DNA of 64,000 bases from Cardiobacterium valvarum (GTDB lineage: Bacteria; Pseudomonadota; Gammaproteobacteria; Cardiobacteriales; Cardiobacteriaceae), in assembly GCF_900460955.1 (NCBI RefSeq), contig NZ_UFUW01000001.1, positions 992,001 through 1,056,000 of the forward strand, in the 5' to 3' direction. This document shows positions 44,320 to 52,980 of this stretch, one piece after another. Each line of letters begins with the position of its first letter. Within the stretch, counting starts at the first letter, position 1. The notes beneath the pieces are model-generated. The model was not told the origin of the DNA and searched no databases. It saw nothing but the letters and a program-made list of their open reading frames with translations. The translations under genes were made by a program, and so were the position numbers.

Positions 44320-44853
44320 TCAGCCTTTGGCTTTGCCGTCTTCTTTGCCGTGGCCATGATCGTCGGCTTTTTTGTCATCCGCTTTCATGTCGTGTTCACC
44401 CGCTTTCTCGCCATCCCGCTTGAAGTGCTTGATGGTTTCTTCAACGGTGAGAACTTTGGCATCACATTTGAGGGTTTCTTTGTTGTCAAATTTCAGCTCG
44501 ACCGGATAAGTTTCGCCAGCTTTCGGGAAGTGTTTTACTTCCATGAACATGATGTGGTAACCGCCTTTCTTGAACTGGTGCTCACCCGGGGTAACATCGT
44601 AGCTCTGAATCTGGCCCATCTCCATTTTTCCGTCTTTATGGATCATTTCGTGCAGTTCAACTTTGTCGGTGATTTTTTCCACGGACGCACCGACAAGTTT
44701 GACGGTATCCTTGCCGTCGTTCTCCAGGGTGAAGAAGCCGCCGGTCATTTCTTTGCCCGGAACGACTTCCTGAATGAGGCAGTCTTTGACGTTAATATCA
44801 GCCGCCATTGCACTGCCGCTAATGAGTGCGCCGAGGAAGAGGATTTTTTTCAT
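44320..44853 (-). CDS. Periplasmic copper chaperone PCu(A)C
   Basis: A 177-residue exported protein with signal peptide MKKILFLGALISGSAMA. The copper site follows the H-X10-M...H-X-M pattern: His68, Met79, His100 and Met102. A His/Asp/Lys-rich tail (KADDKKADDHGHGKEDG) extends beyond the usual domain and may hold extra metal. PCuAC proteins deliver Cu(I) to CuA or CuB sites of terminal oxidases, which fits the presence of cbb3 assembly genes elsewhere in the window. An FNR-like site lies 108 bp upstream of the start. Confidence 0.9.
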   Translation of the reverse strand: MKKILFLGALISGSAMAADINVKDCLIQEVVPGKEMTGGFFTLENDGKDTVKLVGASVEKITDKVELHEMIHKDGKMEMGQIQSYDVTPGEHQFKKGGYHIMFMEVKHFPKAGETYPVELKFDNKETLKCDAKVLTVEETIKHFKRDGEKAGEHDMKADDKKADDHGHGKEDGKAKG

Positions 44854-44960
44854 GGGAGCTCCTGAATAGTTTGCGGGAATACTTTGTGTAGAATCACAGG
44901 GTTTTTACACTACTGCACAAAGTATGCACAACTATATCACGGCTTTGCACAGCGTGTGGG

Positions 44961-44974
44961 TTGATGCGGGTCAA
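44961..44974. promoter_or_regulatory. FNR/ANR-like binding site
   Basis: TTGATGCGGGTCAA matches TTGAT-N4-ATCAA at 9 of 10 defined positions. It lies in the divergent region between the PCuAC gene (start 108 bp to the left) and the DUF4139 gene (158 bp to the right). Which promoter it serves is not decidable from sequence. Confidence 0.55.
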
Positions 44975-45131
44975 GTGATTGCTAAATATTAAAACTTGAC
45001 GATGTGCAATCTCTTGCCCGGCAAACAGGCTACGGCATAGGGCCGTAATGACAGCTTGCTCATCACGTTGGCAGCGAATTATCGCTAGATTACATACCAT
45101 TTCTCACCCCACATAACCCACAGGAGACATC

Positions 45132-46601
45132 ATGACTAAGACTGTCCTTGCCACTGCCCTAGTCCTCGCAGCTGCGCACACCGCCTTTGCTGCTGACCCC
45201 ACCGAAACGGCTAGCCAGGGTGCAGACCGTGAAAGCGTCGCTGTCACCATCTATAACGATGACCTCGCTCTCATCCGCGAAACGCGCAAAGTGCCGCTGA
45301 ATGCCGGCATCAACCGCATTGCTCTGCGCGACGTTTCCGCGCGCATCATGCCGCAGACCGCCAGCCTGGTTGCTCGTGGTGACGCCGTGCTGCAACTGCT
45401 GGAGCAAAACTTCGATTACGACCTGTTAAGCGGTGAAGCGCTGCTCATGAAAAATGTCGGCAAACGCGTCACCACCATTCGTACCAACCCTGCGACCGGC
45501 GAAGAAACGCGTGAAGAAGCGACCGTTCTTGCCGATAACAACGGCGTCGTCCTGCAATATGCCGACCGGATCGAAACCGGTCTGCCGGCAAACGTCCGTC
45601 TCGCCTTCCACGACGTGCCCGCTAACCTGCGTGACCGCCCGACCCTCACCGTTGACCTCACCAGCGACAAAGCGGGCGAGCAGAGCGTGGACCTTGCCTA
45701 CCTCAGTCAGGGTCTTGGCTGGAAAGCCGATTACGTCGTCAGCCTCGCGGATGATGAAAAAACCCTCAATCTCGCCGGCTGGGTAACGCTGAATAACCAG
45801 AGCGGCACCGCTTATGAAAATGCCACCCTGCAACTCGTGGCCGGCGATGTGGCGCGAGCCCAGGAAGAAGAATTCGGCCTTAATTACCATGCGCGCATGG
45901 CGCCGATGGCGGTTGAGAAAGCGGCTGTGCCGGTGCGCGAAGAAAACCTCTTCGAATACCACCTCTATACCCTTGATCACCCAACCACCCTGAAAAACAA
46001 CCAGAACAAACAGGTGGCGCTGCTTTCTGCCGCACAGGTGCCGGTGCAAAAAGAATACCGCTTGCAAGGCAGCAGTGGCTGGTATTACTACGGTGCGGAC
46101 ACCAGAGTGCTGGAAATGGGTGACAAACGTAAAGTGGATGTGTTCATGACGTTCAAGAACGATGAAGCGAGCCAACTTGGTATGCCGCTGCCGAAAGGCG
46201 TCATCCGCGTCTATAAAAACGACAGCGACAAACGCACCCAGTTCATTGGCGAAGACCGCATTGACCACACCGCGAAAAATGACGAAGTGCGCCTGAAACT
46301 CGGCAGCGCCTTCGACGTGAACGGTGTATGGAAAATGGTGGACGCAAAACGCGTGGACAAAGGCAAACTGGGCAAACTGCTCGAAAATGACGAATTTGAA
46401 GCGACCTACCGCATCGAACTGAATAACGCTAAAAAAGAAGCGGTAACCGTAAAAGTCGTCGAGCCTATTCCGGGCGATTGGAAGATCATTGAGGAAAGCC
46501 TGCCGCATGAAAAAACCAGCGCTAATAGCGCAATGTGGCAAGTAAACATCCCCGCCGATAGTAAAACCGAGTTGCAATACAAGGTACGTATCAAGCTCTG
46601 A
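45132..46601 (+). CDS. DUF4139 domain-containing exported protein
   Basis: A 489-residue protein with signal peptide MTKTVLATALVLAAAHTAFA. The N-terminal region (VAVTIYNDDLALIRETRKVPL, IALRDVSARIMPQTA) and the long DUF4139 part (LGWKADYVVSLADDEKTLNLAGWVTLNNQSGTAYENATL in segments, later RVYKNDS and the beta-rich C-terminus ending ELQYKVRIKL) are characteristic of this family of periplasmic or surface proteins of unknown function. CAGGAGA lies before the start and a terminator follows, so it is monocistronic. Confidence 0.85.
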   Translation: MTKTVLATALVLAAAHTAFAADPTETASQGADRESVAVTIYNDDLALIRETRKVPLNAGINRIALRDVSARIMPQTASLVARGDAVLQLLEQNFDYDLLSGEALLMKNVGKRVTTIRTNPATGEETREEATVLADNNGVVLQYADRIETGLPANVRLAFHDVPANLRDRPTLTVDLTSDKAGEQSVDLAYLSQGLGWKADYVVSLADDEKTLNLAGWVTLNNQSGTAYENATLQLVAGDVARAQEEEFGLNYHARMAPMAVEKAAVPVREENLFEYHLYTLDHPTTLKNNQNKQVALLSAAQVPVQKEYRLQGSSGWYYYGADTRVLEMGDKRKVDVFMTFKNDEASQLGMPLPKGVIRVYKNDSDKRTQFIGEDRIDHTAKNDEVRLKLGSAFDVNGVWKMVDAKRVDKGKLGKLLENDEFEATYRIELNNAKKEAVTVKVVEPIPGDWKIIEESLPHEKTSANSAMWQVNIPADSKTELQYKVRIKL

Positions 46602-46615
46602 TATGTGTGCGCCAT

Positions 46616-46639
46616 AAAACGCCCCGTTAAGGGGCGTTG
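46616..46639 (+). terminator. Terminator after the DUF4139 gene
   Basis: Stem AACGCCCC/GGGGCGTT with loop GTTAA, 15 bp after the stop codon; the T-tract is short. Confidence 0.75.
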
Positions 46640-46647
46640 TCGCTATA

Positions 46648-46678
46648 AAAAATGCAGCCCAAAGGGCTGCATTTTTGT
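46648..46678 (-). terminator. Terminator after fba
   Basis: AAAAAATGCAGCCC/GGGCTGCATTTTTG with a short loop AAA. It lies 13 bp beyond the fba stop codon and ends the long leftward operon; it may also back up the preceding rightward terminator. Confidence 0.85.
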
Positions 46679-46690
46679 TGGGCGCTATCC

Positions 46691-47770
46691 TTAAAGGAGA
46701 TCGCGGCAGTTAAGATCGATGAAGGCTTGCTCCAGGCGGGCGGACATGGATTCTTCCATTTTGCGTAGCCAGACGCGTGGGTCGTAGTATTTTTTGTTCG
46801 GCGCATCCGGGCCTTCCGGGTTGCCGAGCTGGCCTTGCAGGTAGGCTTCGTTCTTCTTGTAGAAGTTGAGGATGCCGTCCCAGGAAGCCCATTGGGTGTC
46901 GGTGTCGATATTCATTTTGATCGCACCGTAGCTGATGGCTTCGCGGATTTCCGCTTGAGAAGAGCCGGAGCCGCCGTGGAAGACGAAATTGATCGGCTTG
47001 GCGGGAAGACCGCGTTCTTTGGCGACGTATTCTTGGGAAGCCCCGAGGATGCTCGGTTTGAGTTTGACGTTACCGGGTTTGTACACACCGTGGACGTTGC
47101 CGAAGGCGGCAGCGACGGTGAAACGCGGGCTGACCGGGCTCAGCTGGTCATAAACGTAGAGCACATCTTGCGGCTGGGAGTAGAGGCGGGATTCATCCAC
47201 ACCGCTGTTATCCACGCCGTCTTCTTCACCACCGGTGATACCGATCTCAATTTCGAGGGTCATGCCCATTTTGTTCATGCGCTCGAGGTATTTGCGGCAG
47301 ATTTCCATATTTTCTTCGATCGGTTCTTCGGAGAGGTCAATCATGTGCGAGGAGAAGAGCGGTTTGCCGGTTTCGGCGAAGTGTTTTTCGCCGGCATCTA
47401 GCAGACCGTCAATCCACGGAAGCAGTTTTTTCGCGCAGTGGTCGGTATGCAAGATAACCGGGACGCCATATTCGGCGGCGAGGGTATGGACGTGTTTTGC
47501 CCCAGCAATAGCGCCCAGAACGTCGGGGCGGGTGCCGCTGGTCGGTTTGATGCCTTTGCCGGCGTAGAAGGAAGCACCGCCGTTGGAGAATTGGATGATA
47601 ATCGGGGCTTTGACGCGGACAGCGGTTTCCAGCGCGGCGTTGACGGAGTCACTACCGACGCAGTTCACGGCCGGGATGGCGAATTGTTTTTCTTTGGCGA
47701 TGGCAAAGATTTTTTGTACGTCATCGCCGGTTACGACGCCCGGTTTTACAATGTCGAGGATTTTCGTCAT
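46691..47770 (-). CDS. fba: Class II fructose-bisphosphate aldolase
   Basis: A 359-residue zinc-dependent aldolase, the same length as E. coli FbaA. It begins MTKILDIVKPGVVTGDDVQKIF, has VILHTDHCAKKLLPW (catalytic Asp and zinc His), LEIEIGITGGEEDGVDN, a second zinc His in GNVHGVYKPGNVKLKP and NFVFHGGSGS. It cleaves or forms fructose-1,6-bisphosphate in glycolysis and gluconeogenesis. Last gene of the leftward operon. Confidence 0.96.
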   Translation of the reverse strand: MTKILDIVKPGVVTGDDVQKIFAIAKEKQFAIPAVNCVGSDSVNAALETAVRVKAPIIIQFSNGGASFYAGKGIKPTSGTRPDVLGAIAGAKHVHTLAAEYGVPVILHTDHCAKKLLPWIDGLLDAGEKHFAETGKPLFSSHMIDLSEEPIEENMEICRKYLERMNKMGMTLEIEIGITGGEEDGVDNSGVDESRLYSQPQDVLYVYDQLSPVSPRFTVAAAFGNVHGVYKPGNVKLKPSILGASQEYVAKERGLPAKPINFVFHGGSGSSQAEIREAISYGAIKMNIDTDTQWASWDGILNFYKKNEAYLQGQLGNPEGPDAPNKKYYDPRVWLRKMEESMSARLEQAFIDLNCRDLL

Positions 47771-47796
47771 GGTTTTTTCCTTGGGTTGTTGAGAAA

Positions 47797-48462
47797 TCAG
47801 AGGTCATCGTAGCTGCTGCGGCGAGCCGTGCCGAGGCGGAACAGGCCGGAGAGCCAGTGCAGGACGAAACCCGCGAAGACAAGGAAGCCGCCAATGTAGA
47901 GCTGCTTTTGGTTGAGGCTTTCTTCGAGGCGGGTGTTTTTATGTTTGAGGCTGAGGTTTTCTTGTTCGAGGGTGACAACGGCGGCTTGTAGTTCGCGGTT
48001 GCGCTGGTCAATAGCGATGGCGTTACCGGAGGCGCGTTGCAGGGCGACGAGTTCGTCACGCGCCTGCTGTTCGGCATTCTGCAAAGCTTCAACGCGGTTT
48101 TTCAAAGTGTTGAGGGTTTGGTTCTGGTTGTCGGTAGTAGTTTGCAGGCTTTGCGCGCGGCTTTGTAGTTGGTCAAGTTGCTGTTGGGCTTCAGCATAAC
48201 GGCTTTGTACGCTGGGGGTGTCCATGATGCTGTGAGTGGATACCCAGCCGTTGATGCTGTCGGTTTTGACGCGGACGTAATCGCCATTTTTGTCGAGAAG
48301 CTGCACGGGTTCACCGGAGCGCAGGGTACCGAGGAATTTAGCATCGCTGCCGGGTTTGTCGTACACGGCAGTGCGCAGTTCGTCGCTGATCCAGGCATTT
48401 TGCGGGGCGGCCATGATGCTTGTGGTGCAAGCGAGGGACAGCAGGCTGATGGTTTTTTTCAA
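47797..48462 (-). CDS. SH3-domain exported protein with coiled coil and C-terminal anchor (YgiM/TIGR04211 type), TTG start
   Basis: A 221-residue protein. The signal peptide (KKTISLLSLACTTSIMA) begins directly after a TTG at 48462-48460 that has AGAGGAA 6 bp upstream and overlaps the previous stop as TTGA. An upstream ATG at 48498 would bury the signal sequence and is unlikely. Residues about 25-85 form a bacterial SH3 domain (DELRTAVYDKPGSDAKFLGTL), followed by a coiled coil and a membrane helix (LYIGGFLVFAGFVLHWLSGLF). This is the YgiM/TIGR04211 architecture, which probably faces the periplasm. Function unknown. Confidence 0.8.
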   Translation of the reverse strand: MKKTISLLSLACTTSIMAAPQNAWISDELRTAVYDKPGSDAKFLGTLRSGEPVQLLDKNGDYVRVKTDSINGWVSTHSIMDTPSVQSRYAEAQQQLDQLQSRAQSLQTTTDNQNQTLNTLKNRVEALQNAEQQARDELVALQRASGNAIAIDQRNRELQAAVVTLEQENLSLKHKNTRLEESLNQKQLYIGGFLVFAGFVLHWLSGLFRLGTARRSSYDDL

Positions 48463-49112
48463 AACAGGTTCCTCTTGATGTATATCCATTGTCGCCACCA
48501 GTCGCCTTTACGGGACGGATCGGCGAGGACGGTGTGTGGGTGCAGGAAATTATAGGCGTTTGCCGGAAGTGTGCCAAACGCAGTGGGGGCAGCGTTCAGA
48601 TGTGAGGAGAGGGTGTCGCCGCAGATGAGTAGCGGTTTTATTGCAAGATCAGCTGGCGCTGTAGCGGTATTTTGCGGTAGGGGCAGCGGATAGTTACAGA
48701 CGAGGGCAAAGAGGGCGGTAAAGGCGCTGTACGCTTCTTGACTGCCGGTAGCCGCAAAAAGCGCGAGCAACAGGCGGCGTTCATTTTCGGTGGCGAAGAG
48801 GGTAGGGCGTCCCGCTTCCGCCCAGGGCGGTGGTAACAACCAGTTGCAACTGAGGTCATCACCGCTGAGCCAAAGGTAATCACGCCCCCAGTGCAGTTGG
48901 GCGGAAAGACCGGGCAACGGCAGGGTGAGGGCTTGGGCAGGTATTGGTTCCGGCGCGGCAGATCGCGGGGTGGGTAAGGCTGCGTTGGTAGGAAGGGGAG
49001 TTGGGGCAGATGGTACGGCGTCACGCAGGGTGGCAAGTTCGGCACGCGGCAGCCACAGTTTGTAACCGAGCAGTGTTAGCGCGGTGCGTTGTTGTGGCTG
49101 CAGGGTGAGCAT
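48459..49112 (-). CDS. Hypothetical protein, distant resemblance to DNA polymerase III psi (HolD)
   Basis: A 217-residue protein with no signal peptide. The N-terminus (RTALTLLGYKLWLPR) resembles the opening of HolD proteins, and the C-terminus FLHPHTVLADPSRKGDWWRQW recalls their L.HP..LL.DP..K...W ending. Between them is a Pro-rich linker (about 30-60) and a hydrophobic globular part. The start at 49112 is supported by AAGG and by the TGATG overlap with pssA. Its place in this operon gives no functional hint. HolD assignment is tentative. Confidence 0.5.
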   Translation of the reverse strand: MLTLQPQQRTALTLLGYKLWLPRAELATLRDAVPSAPTPLPTNAALPTPRSAAPEPIPAQALTLPLPGLSAQLHWGRDYLWLSGDDLSCNWLLPPPWAEAGRPTLFATENERRLLLALFAATGSQEAYSAFTALFALVCNYPLPLPQNTATAPADLAIKPLLICGDTLSSHLNAAPTAFGTLPANAYNFLHPHTVLADPSRKGDWWRQWIYIKRNLF

Positions 49113-49864
49113 CAGTGACCTTGCCCCTGTTGTCCCTGCCGCCGTTTGTTCATTCGCCACAGGGTCCAGATGGGGCCATGCAGGCCGTAAGCGAGGAAGA
49201 AGATGAAAAGGATAGGAGCGGGTTCAAGGAAGATGAGACCGATGATGCAGCCTGGCAGGATAGCTTTGCTGAAGGATAGACGGCTTTGCGGTTTGAAGGT
49301 TTTGAAGCTGTAGTATTTGAAGTTGCTGACCATCGCTAAGGCGGCGAACCAGGTGAGGATGGTGGAGAGCATGATGAGGCGGCTGCCGTCCCAGTGAAAT
49401 TCGCTGCCTACCCAGACAAAACCGGCGACAAGGGCAGCGGCGGATGGGCTGGGCAGGCCGATGAAGACAGCCTTATCCGCATGATCGACCTGGACGTTGA
49501 AGCGGGCCAGACGTAGCGCGGTGCAGGCGGTATAGACAAAGGCGGTAAACCAGCCGAGTTTGCTCGGTACCAGCGGTTCGATAGCGGCGTAATGCAGTGA
49601 CCAGCGATAGATGATGAGTGCCGGGGCCGCACCGAAGGAAATGAGATCGGCGAGCGAGTCGTACTGGACACCGAAGGCAGATTCGGTGTGGGTCAGACGG
49701 GCAACACGCCCATCACAGCCATCGAAGATCATGGCTACGAAAATGAGAATGGCGGCGAAGCTGAAGCGGCCGTCAATAGCGGCGAGAATGGCATAGAAGC
49801 CGCAGAAAAGGGATGCCGTAGTGAAGAGGTTTGGCAGGATGTAGACAGTTTTGGCGCCTCGCAT
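49112..49864 (-). CDS. pssA: CDP-diacylglycerol--serine O-phosphatidyltransferase
   Basis: A 250-residue multi-pass membrane enzyme of the CDP-alcohol phosphatidyltransferase family, making phosphatidylserine on the way to phosphatidylethanolamine. The catalytic motif D-G-x2-D-G-x-x-A-R...G...D...D is present in FDGCDGRVARLTHTES and QYDSLADLISFG. It is of the integral-membrane, Bacillus-like type rather than the phospholipase-D-like E. coli PssA. The start at 49864 has AAGGAAA; the stop overlaps the next start. Confidence 0.92.
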   Translation of the reverse strand: MRGAKTVYILPNLFTTASLFCGFYAILAAIDGRFSFAAILIFVAMIFDGCDGRVARLTHTESAFGVQYDSLADLISFGAAPALIIYRWSLHYAAIEPLVPSKLGWFTAFVYTACTALRLARFNVQVDHADKAVFIGLPSPSAAALVAGFVWVGSEFHWDGSRLIMLSTILTWFAALAMVSNFKYYSFKTFKPQSRLSFSKAILPGCIIGLIFLEPAPILFIFFLAYGLHGPIWTLWRMNKRRQGQQGQGH

Positions 49865-49877
49865 GGGGTTTCCTTTT

Positions 49878-50576
49878 TTAATCAGGGGTGATGCTGCGGT
49901 TGATGGCCGCAAGTGCTGCCACCGGATCCGTTGCCCGGGTGATGGGACGACCGATGACGAGATAGTCGCTGCCAGCGGCAATAGCAGCTTCCGGGGTCAT
50001 GATACGGCTTTGGTCATCGTTGGCCGCCCAAGCGGGACGAATGCCAGGGGTGATGGTGAGGAAGGTATCGCCATGGGCAGCTTTGACGGCAGCGGCCTCC
50101 TGAGCAGAACAAACAACGCCGTTCAGGCCACTGTCGGCGGCGAGAGCAGTCAGGCGGGTGACATGCGCTGCAAGCGGCTCTTCCACGCCGGTCTCGCGTA
50201 GGTCGGCGGCATTCATGCTGGTGAGAACCGTTACAGCAATGAGTAGCGGCGGTTTGGGGTAATGCGCCAAGGCATCGGCGGCGGCTTCGAGCATTTTGCG
50301 TCCGCCGCTCGCATGAACGTTGACCATCCACACGCCCATATCGGCGGCAACGCGGACGGCTGCAGCAACGGTGTTTGGGATGTCGTGGAATTTGAGATCA
50401 AGAAAAATGTCGTGCCCTTGTTGGTGCAGGGTTTCCAGCAGTGCTCGCCCTTCGCGGGTATAGAGTTCTTTGCCTATTTTGAGCCGGCATTGCCTGGGAG
50501 CCAGTTGTGCGGCAAGACGCAGGGCGTCATCACGGTGATTGACGTCAAGGGCAACAAGAACAGGTCGGCGGCTCAT
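49878..50576 (-). CDS. pyrF: Orotidine 5'-phosphate decarboxylase
   Basis: A 232-residue enzyme of the final UMP biosynthesis step. [26 protein letters not shown], the catalytic [13 protein letters not shown] (Asp-Lys-Asp), VNVHASGG and TPGIRP are diagnostic, and [14 protein letters not shown] binds phosphate. The start at 50576 overlaps the lapB stop by 4 bp. The lapA-lapB-pyrF order is also found in E. coli. Confidence 0.95.
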   Translation of the reverse strand: MSRRPVLVALDVNHRDDALRLAAQLAPRQCRLKIGKELYTREGRALLETLHQQGHDIFLDLKFHDIPNTVAAAVRVAADMGVWMVNVHASGGRKMLEAAADALAHYPKPPLLIAVTVLTSMNAADLRETGVEEPLAAHVTRLTALAADSGLNGVVCSAQEAAAVKAAHGDTFLTITPGIRPAWAANDDQSRIMTPEAAIAAGSDYLVIGRPITRATDPVAALAAINRSITPD

Positions 50577-51712
50577 CGGTTTTCCACTTTGAGTTCGAGC
50601 AATGGGCGGAAACTGCTCCAGGCGAAGCAGGCAGGGCAGTGCCAAATAAGGTTTTGCTGGCGGAAGCCGCATTCGTCGCATTGGTACACGGTGCGCGGAC
50701 GCACAAGTTTACCCGCATTTTGTGCCAGTGGGGCGTAGGTGTCACGGTAATCCAGGTAGGCAGCAAGCAGCAGCGGCGTTTGTTTATCAGCCATACGCTG
50801 TTGCAGCAGGTCGGCGGCAGCCTCGCGCGAGGTCGCAGCAATAAGTTCAGCCAGTACCAGTGTCAGGCGTGGATTTTTTTCGCGCACTTCGACGGTTTCG
50901 AGCCAGTTACGGTATTCATCGTCGCGAGTGATGGCGTGGTAAGCGTTGGCAATATCCGGCAGTACATCGGGCAGCAGTTCCGCTGATTGCTCACCAATGG
51001 TTTGCAGGGCATGAATGGCATTGACGTATTCGCCGTGTCGAAGGAAGAGTTGGCCGCGCATCCGGTTGGCGCGGACGCAATCGCGGTCGGCCGCAAGTGC
51101 CTGAGCAAGTTGGTTGGCGGTTTCATCGTCAGCGCTGCGCGCCAGCGCCTGTTCGGCCAGTTCGCAATGGTAGTGAGACAGGGCCTTGCGACGTATGGCG
51201 TTATCTTGCGCAGGAAAGTGGGCAGCAAGCATGATGGCTTGCGACCATTGTTTGGTACGTTCGTAGATATGCGCCAGCGCAGGCAAGATATCGGTCTGGC
51301 GGTATTGTGCCTGCAGTAGGGCTTCAAAGAGGCTTTGTGCCTGACTGTACATGCCAGCGGCGGTGTAATCTTCGGCGAGTTCGTAATCAATCGCGAGACG
51401 CTGTGTGTCGCTGAGTTGTTCGTGGCTGCGCAGTTGGCGATGCAGATGCAAGGCACGATCCAGTTCGCCACGTTTACGGAATAGGCTGCCGAGGGTAAGC
51501 TGGTTTTCCAGCATTTGCTGATCAAGATCCGCCATGTGGAGAAAAACGTCCACCGCGCGGTCAGTTTGGTCGTTCAGCAAAAAACCCACACCTTCAAAGT
51601 AGGCGGCGTGGGTCTTATTGGCCCGCCATTCCCGCGCTTCTTTGCGCATCGCCAACCACCAACCGGACCAGGCGGCCAGCGGCAGCAACAGGATAATCAG
51701 CCAGTCGGCCAT
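50573..51712 (-). CDS. lapB: Lipopolysaccharide assembly protein B
   Basis: A 379-residue protein with an N-terminal membrane anchor ([20 protein letters not shown]), about nine tetratricopeptide-like repeats (60-330) and a C-terminal rubredoxin-type zinc ribbon ([20 protein letters not shown]). LapB (YciM) adapts LpxC for FtsH degradation and so balances LPS synthesis. The start overlaps the lapA stop by one base. Confidence 0.94.
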   Translation of the reverse strand: MADWLIILLLPLAAWSGWWLAMRKEAREWRANKTHAAYFEGVGFLLNDQTDRAVDVFLHMADLDQQMLENQLTLGSLFRKRGELDRALHLHRQLRSHEQLSDTQRLAIDYELAEDYTAAGMYSQAQSLFEALLQAQYRQTDILPALAHIYERTKQWSQAIMLAAHFPAQDNAIRRKALSHYHCELAEQALARSADDETANQLAQALAADRDCVRANRMRGQLFLRHGEYVNAIHALQTIGEQSAELLPDVLPDIANAYHAITRDDEYRNWLETVEVREKNPRLTLVLAELIAATSREAAADLLQQRMADKQTPLLLAAYLDYRDTYAPLAQNAGKLVRPRTVYQCDECGFRQQNLIWHCPACFAWSSFRPLLELKVENR

Positions 51713-52014
51713 CAGGCAGCTTTCTGGTCAGCGTTAAATTGTGCCTGAATGGCCGCTTTTTCAGCGGCTGCATGGTCTTGTTCCAAGCGGTATTGCAGGG
51801 ATTTGGCACGCTGTTTCCAGTAGAAGGCTTTGAAACCAAAGAGGACAAGAATCATCAGTGCACCGAAAAGGAAAGACAGCAGCATGACGGCTACCAGCGG
51901 CAGATCAATGCTACCTACGATGTAATTGACAGAAACCTTGCCGCTATTGAGCAGGCCGATGGCAGCGAAGGCGACGCACAGGATGATGGTAATCAGATAG
52001 CCCAACCATTTCAT
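51712..52014 (-). CDS. lapA: Lipopolysaccharide assembly protein A
   Basis: A 100-residue protein with two membrane helices (KWLGYLITIILCVAFAAIGLL and LVAVMLLSFLFGALMILVL) and a cytoplasmic coiled-coil tail rich in Ala, Gln and Lys (DUF1049/YciS). The start at 52014 has AGAGGAAA. Lies immediately upstream of lapB as in E. coli. Confidence 0.9.
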   Translation of the reverse strand: MKWLGYLITIILCVAFAAIGLLNSGKVSVNYIVGSIDLPLVAVMLLSFLFGALMILVLFGFKAFYWKQRAKSLQYRLEQDHAAAEKAAIQAQFNADQKAA

Positions 52015-52030
52015 GGGTATTTCCTCTTGT

Positions 52031-52831
52031 TTATGAAGTAAAGCCAAGCACGTCCGCCATGTTGTACAGCCCTGCCGGACGTTTGTCCAGCCAGATGGCC
52101 GCCGTCAGGGCGCCGCGTGCAAAGATACGGCGGTTGTTCGCGCGGTGGGTGAATTCCAGCCGCTCGTCTTCTGCCGTGAAGTACACCGTATGTTCACCGA
52201 TGTTGTCACCGGCACGCAGTACGGAGAAACCGATATCGCCGGTCTTGCGGCGATTGGTATAGGGGTAGCGTTTGCGTGCTTCGAAATCGCTGTTTTGTGC
52301 CTGAGCGATCATTTCACCGATGCGCAATGCGGTACCGGAAGGCGCATCCACTTTATTGCGGTGATGGGCTTCGGCGATATCGACATCCCAGTGCTGATAA
52401 TCCAGCACTTCCGCGACGCGGCGGCTGACTTCAAAAAGAATGTTGACGCCGAGGCTGGTATTGGCGGCAAGCACGACCGGGATTTCCTGTGCCGCACGAT
52501 GAATCCAGGCGGTAGTGTCATTATTGAAGCCGGTGGTGCCGATCATCAGCGGTTTTTTCAGCTTTTGGCAGACTGGCAAGATGGCGAGCGTTGCATCAGG
52601 GCGGGTGAAATCCACGGCTACATCCACAGCGGCGCAGAATTGTTCGAGGTTGCTGGTGACGCGTACGGTGCAGTCGTGCGGTAGATCGGTTACGTCACAG
52701 AGGCGCTTGCCCGCCCATTCATGGCCATTGCGCACGGATGCAGCAGCGAGTTCTAAATCGGGGTGAGAGATAATTTCGTGGGCAATAGCTTGGCCCATTT
52801 TGCCGTTGATACCGTGAATGCCGATTTTCAT
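52031..52831 (-). CDS. dapB: 4-hydroxy-tetrahydrodipicolinate reductase
   Basis: A 266-residue NAD(P)H-dependent reductase of lysine and meso-diaminopimelate synthesis. The Rossmann motif GIHGINGKMGQAIAHEI, VDFTRPDATLAIL, IGTTGFN, NTSLGVNILFEV, the EAHHRNKVDAPSGTAL substrate loop and FTHRANNRRIFARGAL are all present. First gene of an eight-gene leftward operon extending to fba; lapA begins 16 bp downstream. Confidence 0.95.
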   Translation of the reverse strand: MKIGIHGINGKMGQAIAHEIISHPDLELAAASVRNGHEWAGKRLCDVTDLPHDCTVRVTSNLEQFCAAVDVAVDFTRPDATLAILPVCQKLKKPLMIGTTGFNNDTTAWIHRAAQEIPVVLAANTSLGVNILFEVSRRVAEVLDYQHWDVDIAEAHHRNKVDAPSGTALRIGEMIAQAQNSDFEARKRYPYTNRRKTGDIGFSVLRAGDNIGEHTVYFTAEDERLEFTHRANNRRIFARGALTAAIWLDKRPAGLYNMADVLGFTS

Positions 52832-52938
52832 GATTCGTCCTCTTGGATATTGCCGCAGTGTATGATGTTTTGATTATAGGGCTACACGTAAAGTGCGGCA
52901 CCGATATTTTTGTCCGCCCCGAAACCGGTAAGGAATGT

Positions 52939-52980
52939 ATGAATAAAACCGCTGCCTGCCACCAGTCTTTTTACTTATGA
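52939..52980 (+). CDS. Possible 13-residue upstream ORF coupled to smr
   Basis: ATG at 52939, preceded by AAGGAATGT, encodes MNKTAACHQSFYL and stops at TGA 52978-52980, overlapping the smr start codon (ATGA). The smr start has no ribosome site of its own, so this short ORF may exist for translational coupling. Product role, if any, unknown. Confidence 0.4.
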   Translation: MNKTAACHQSFYL

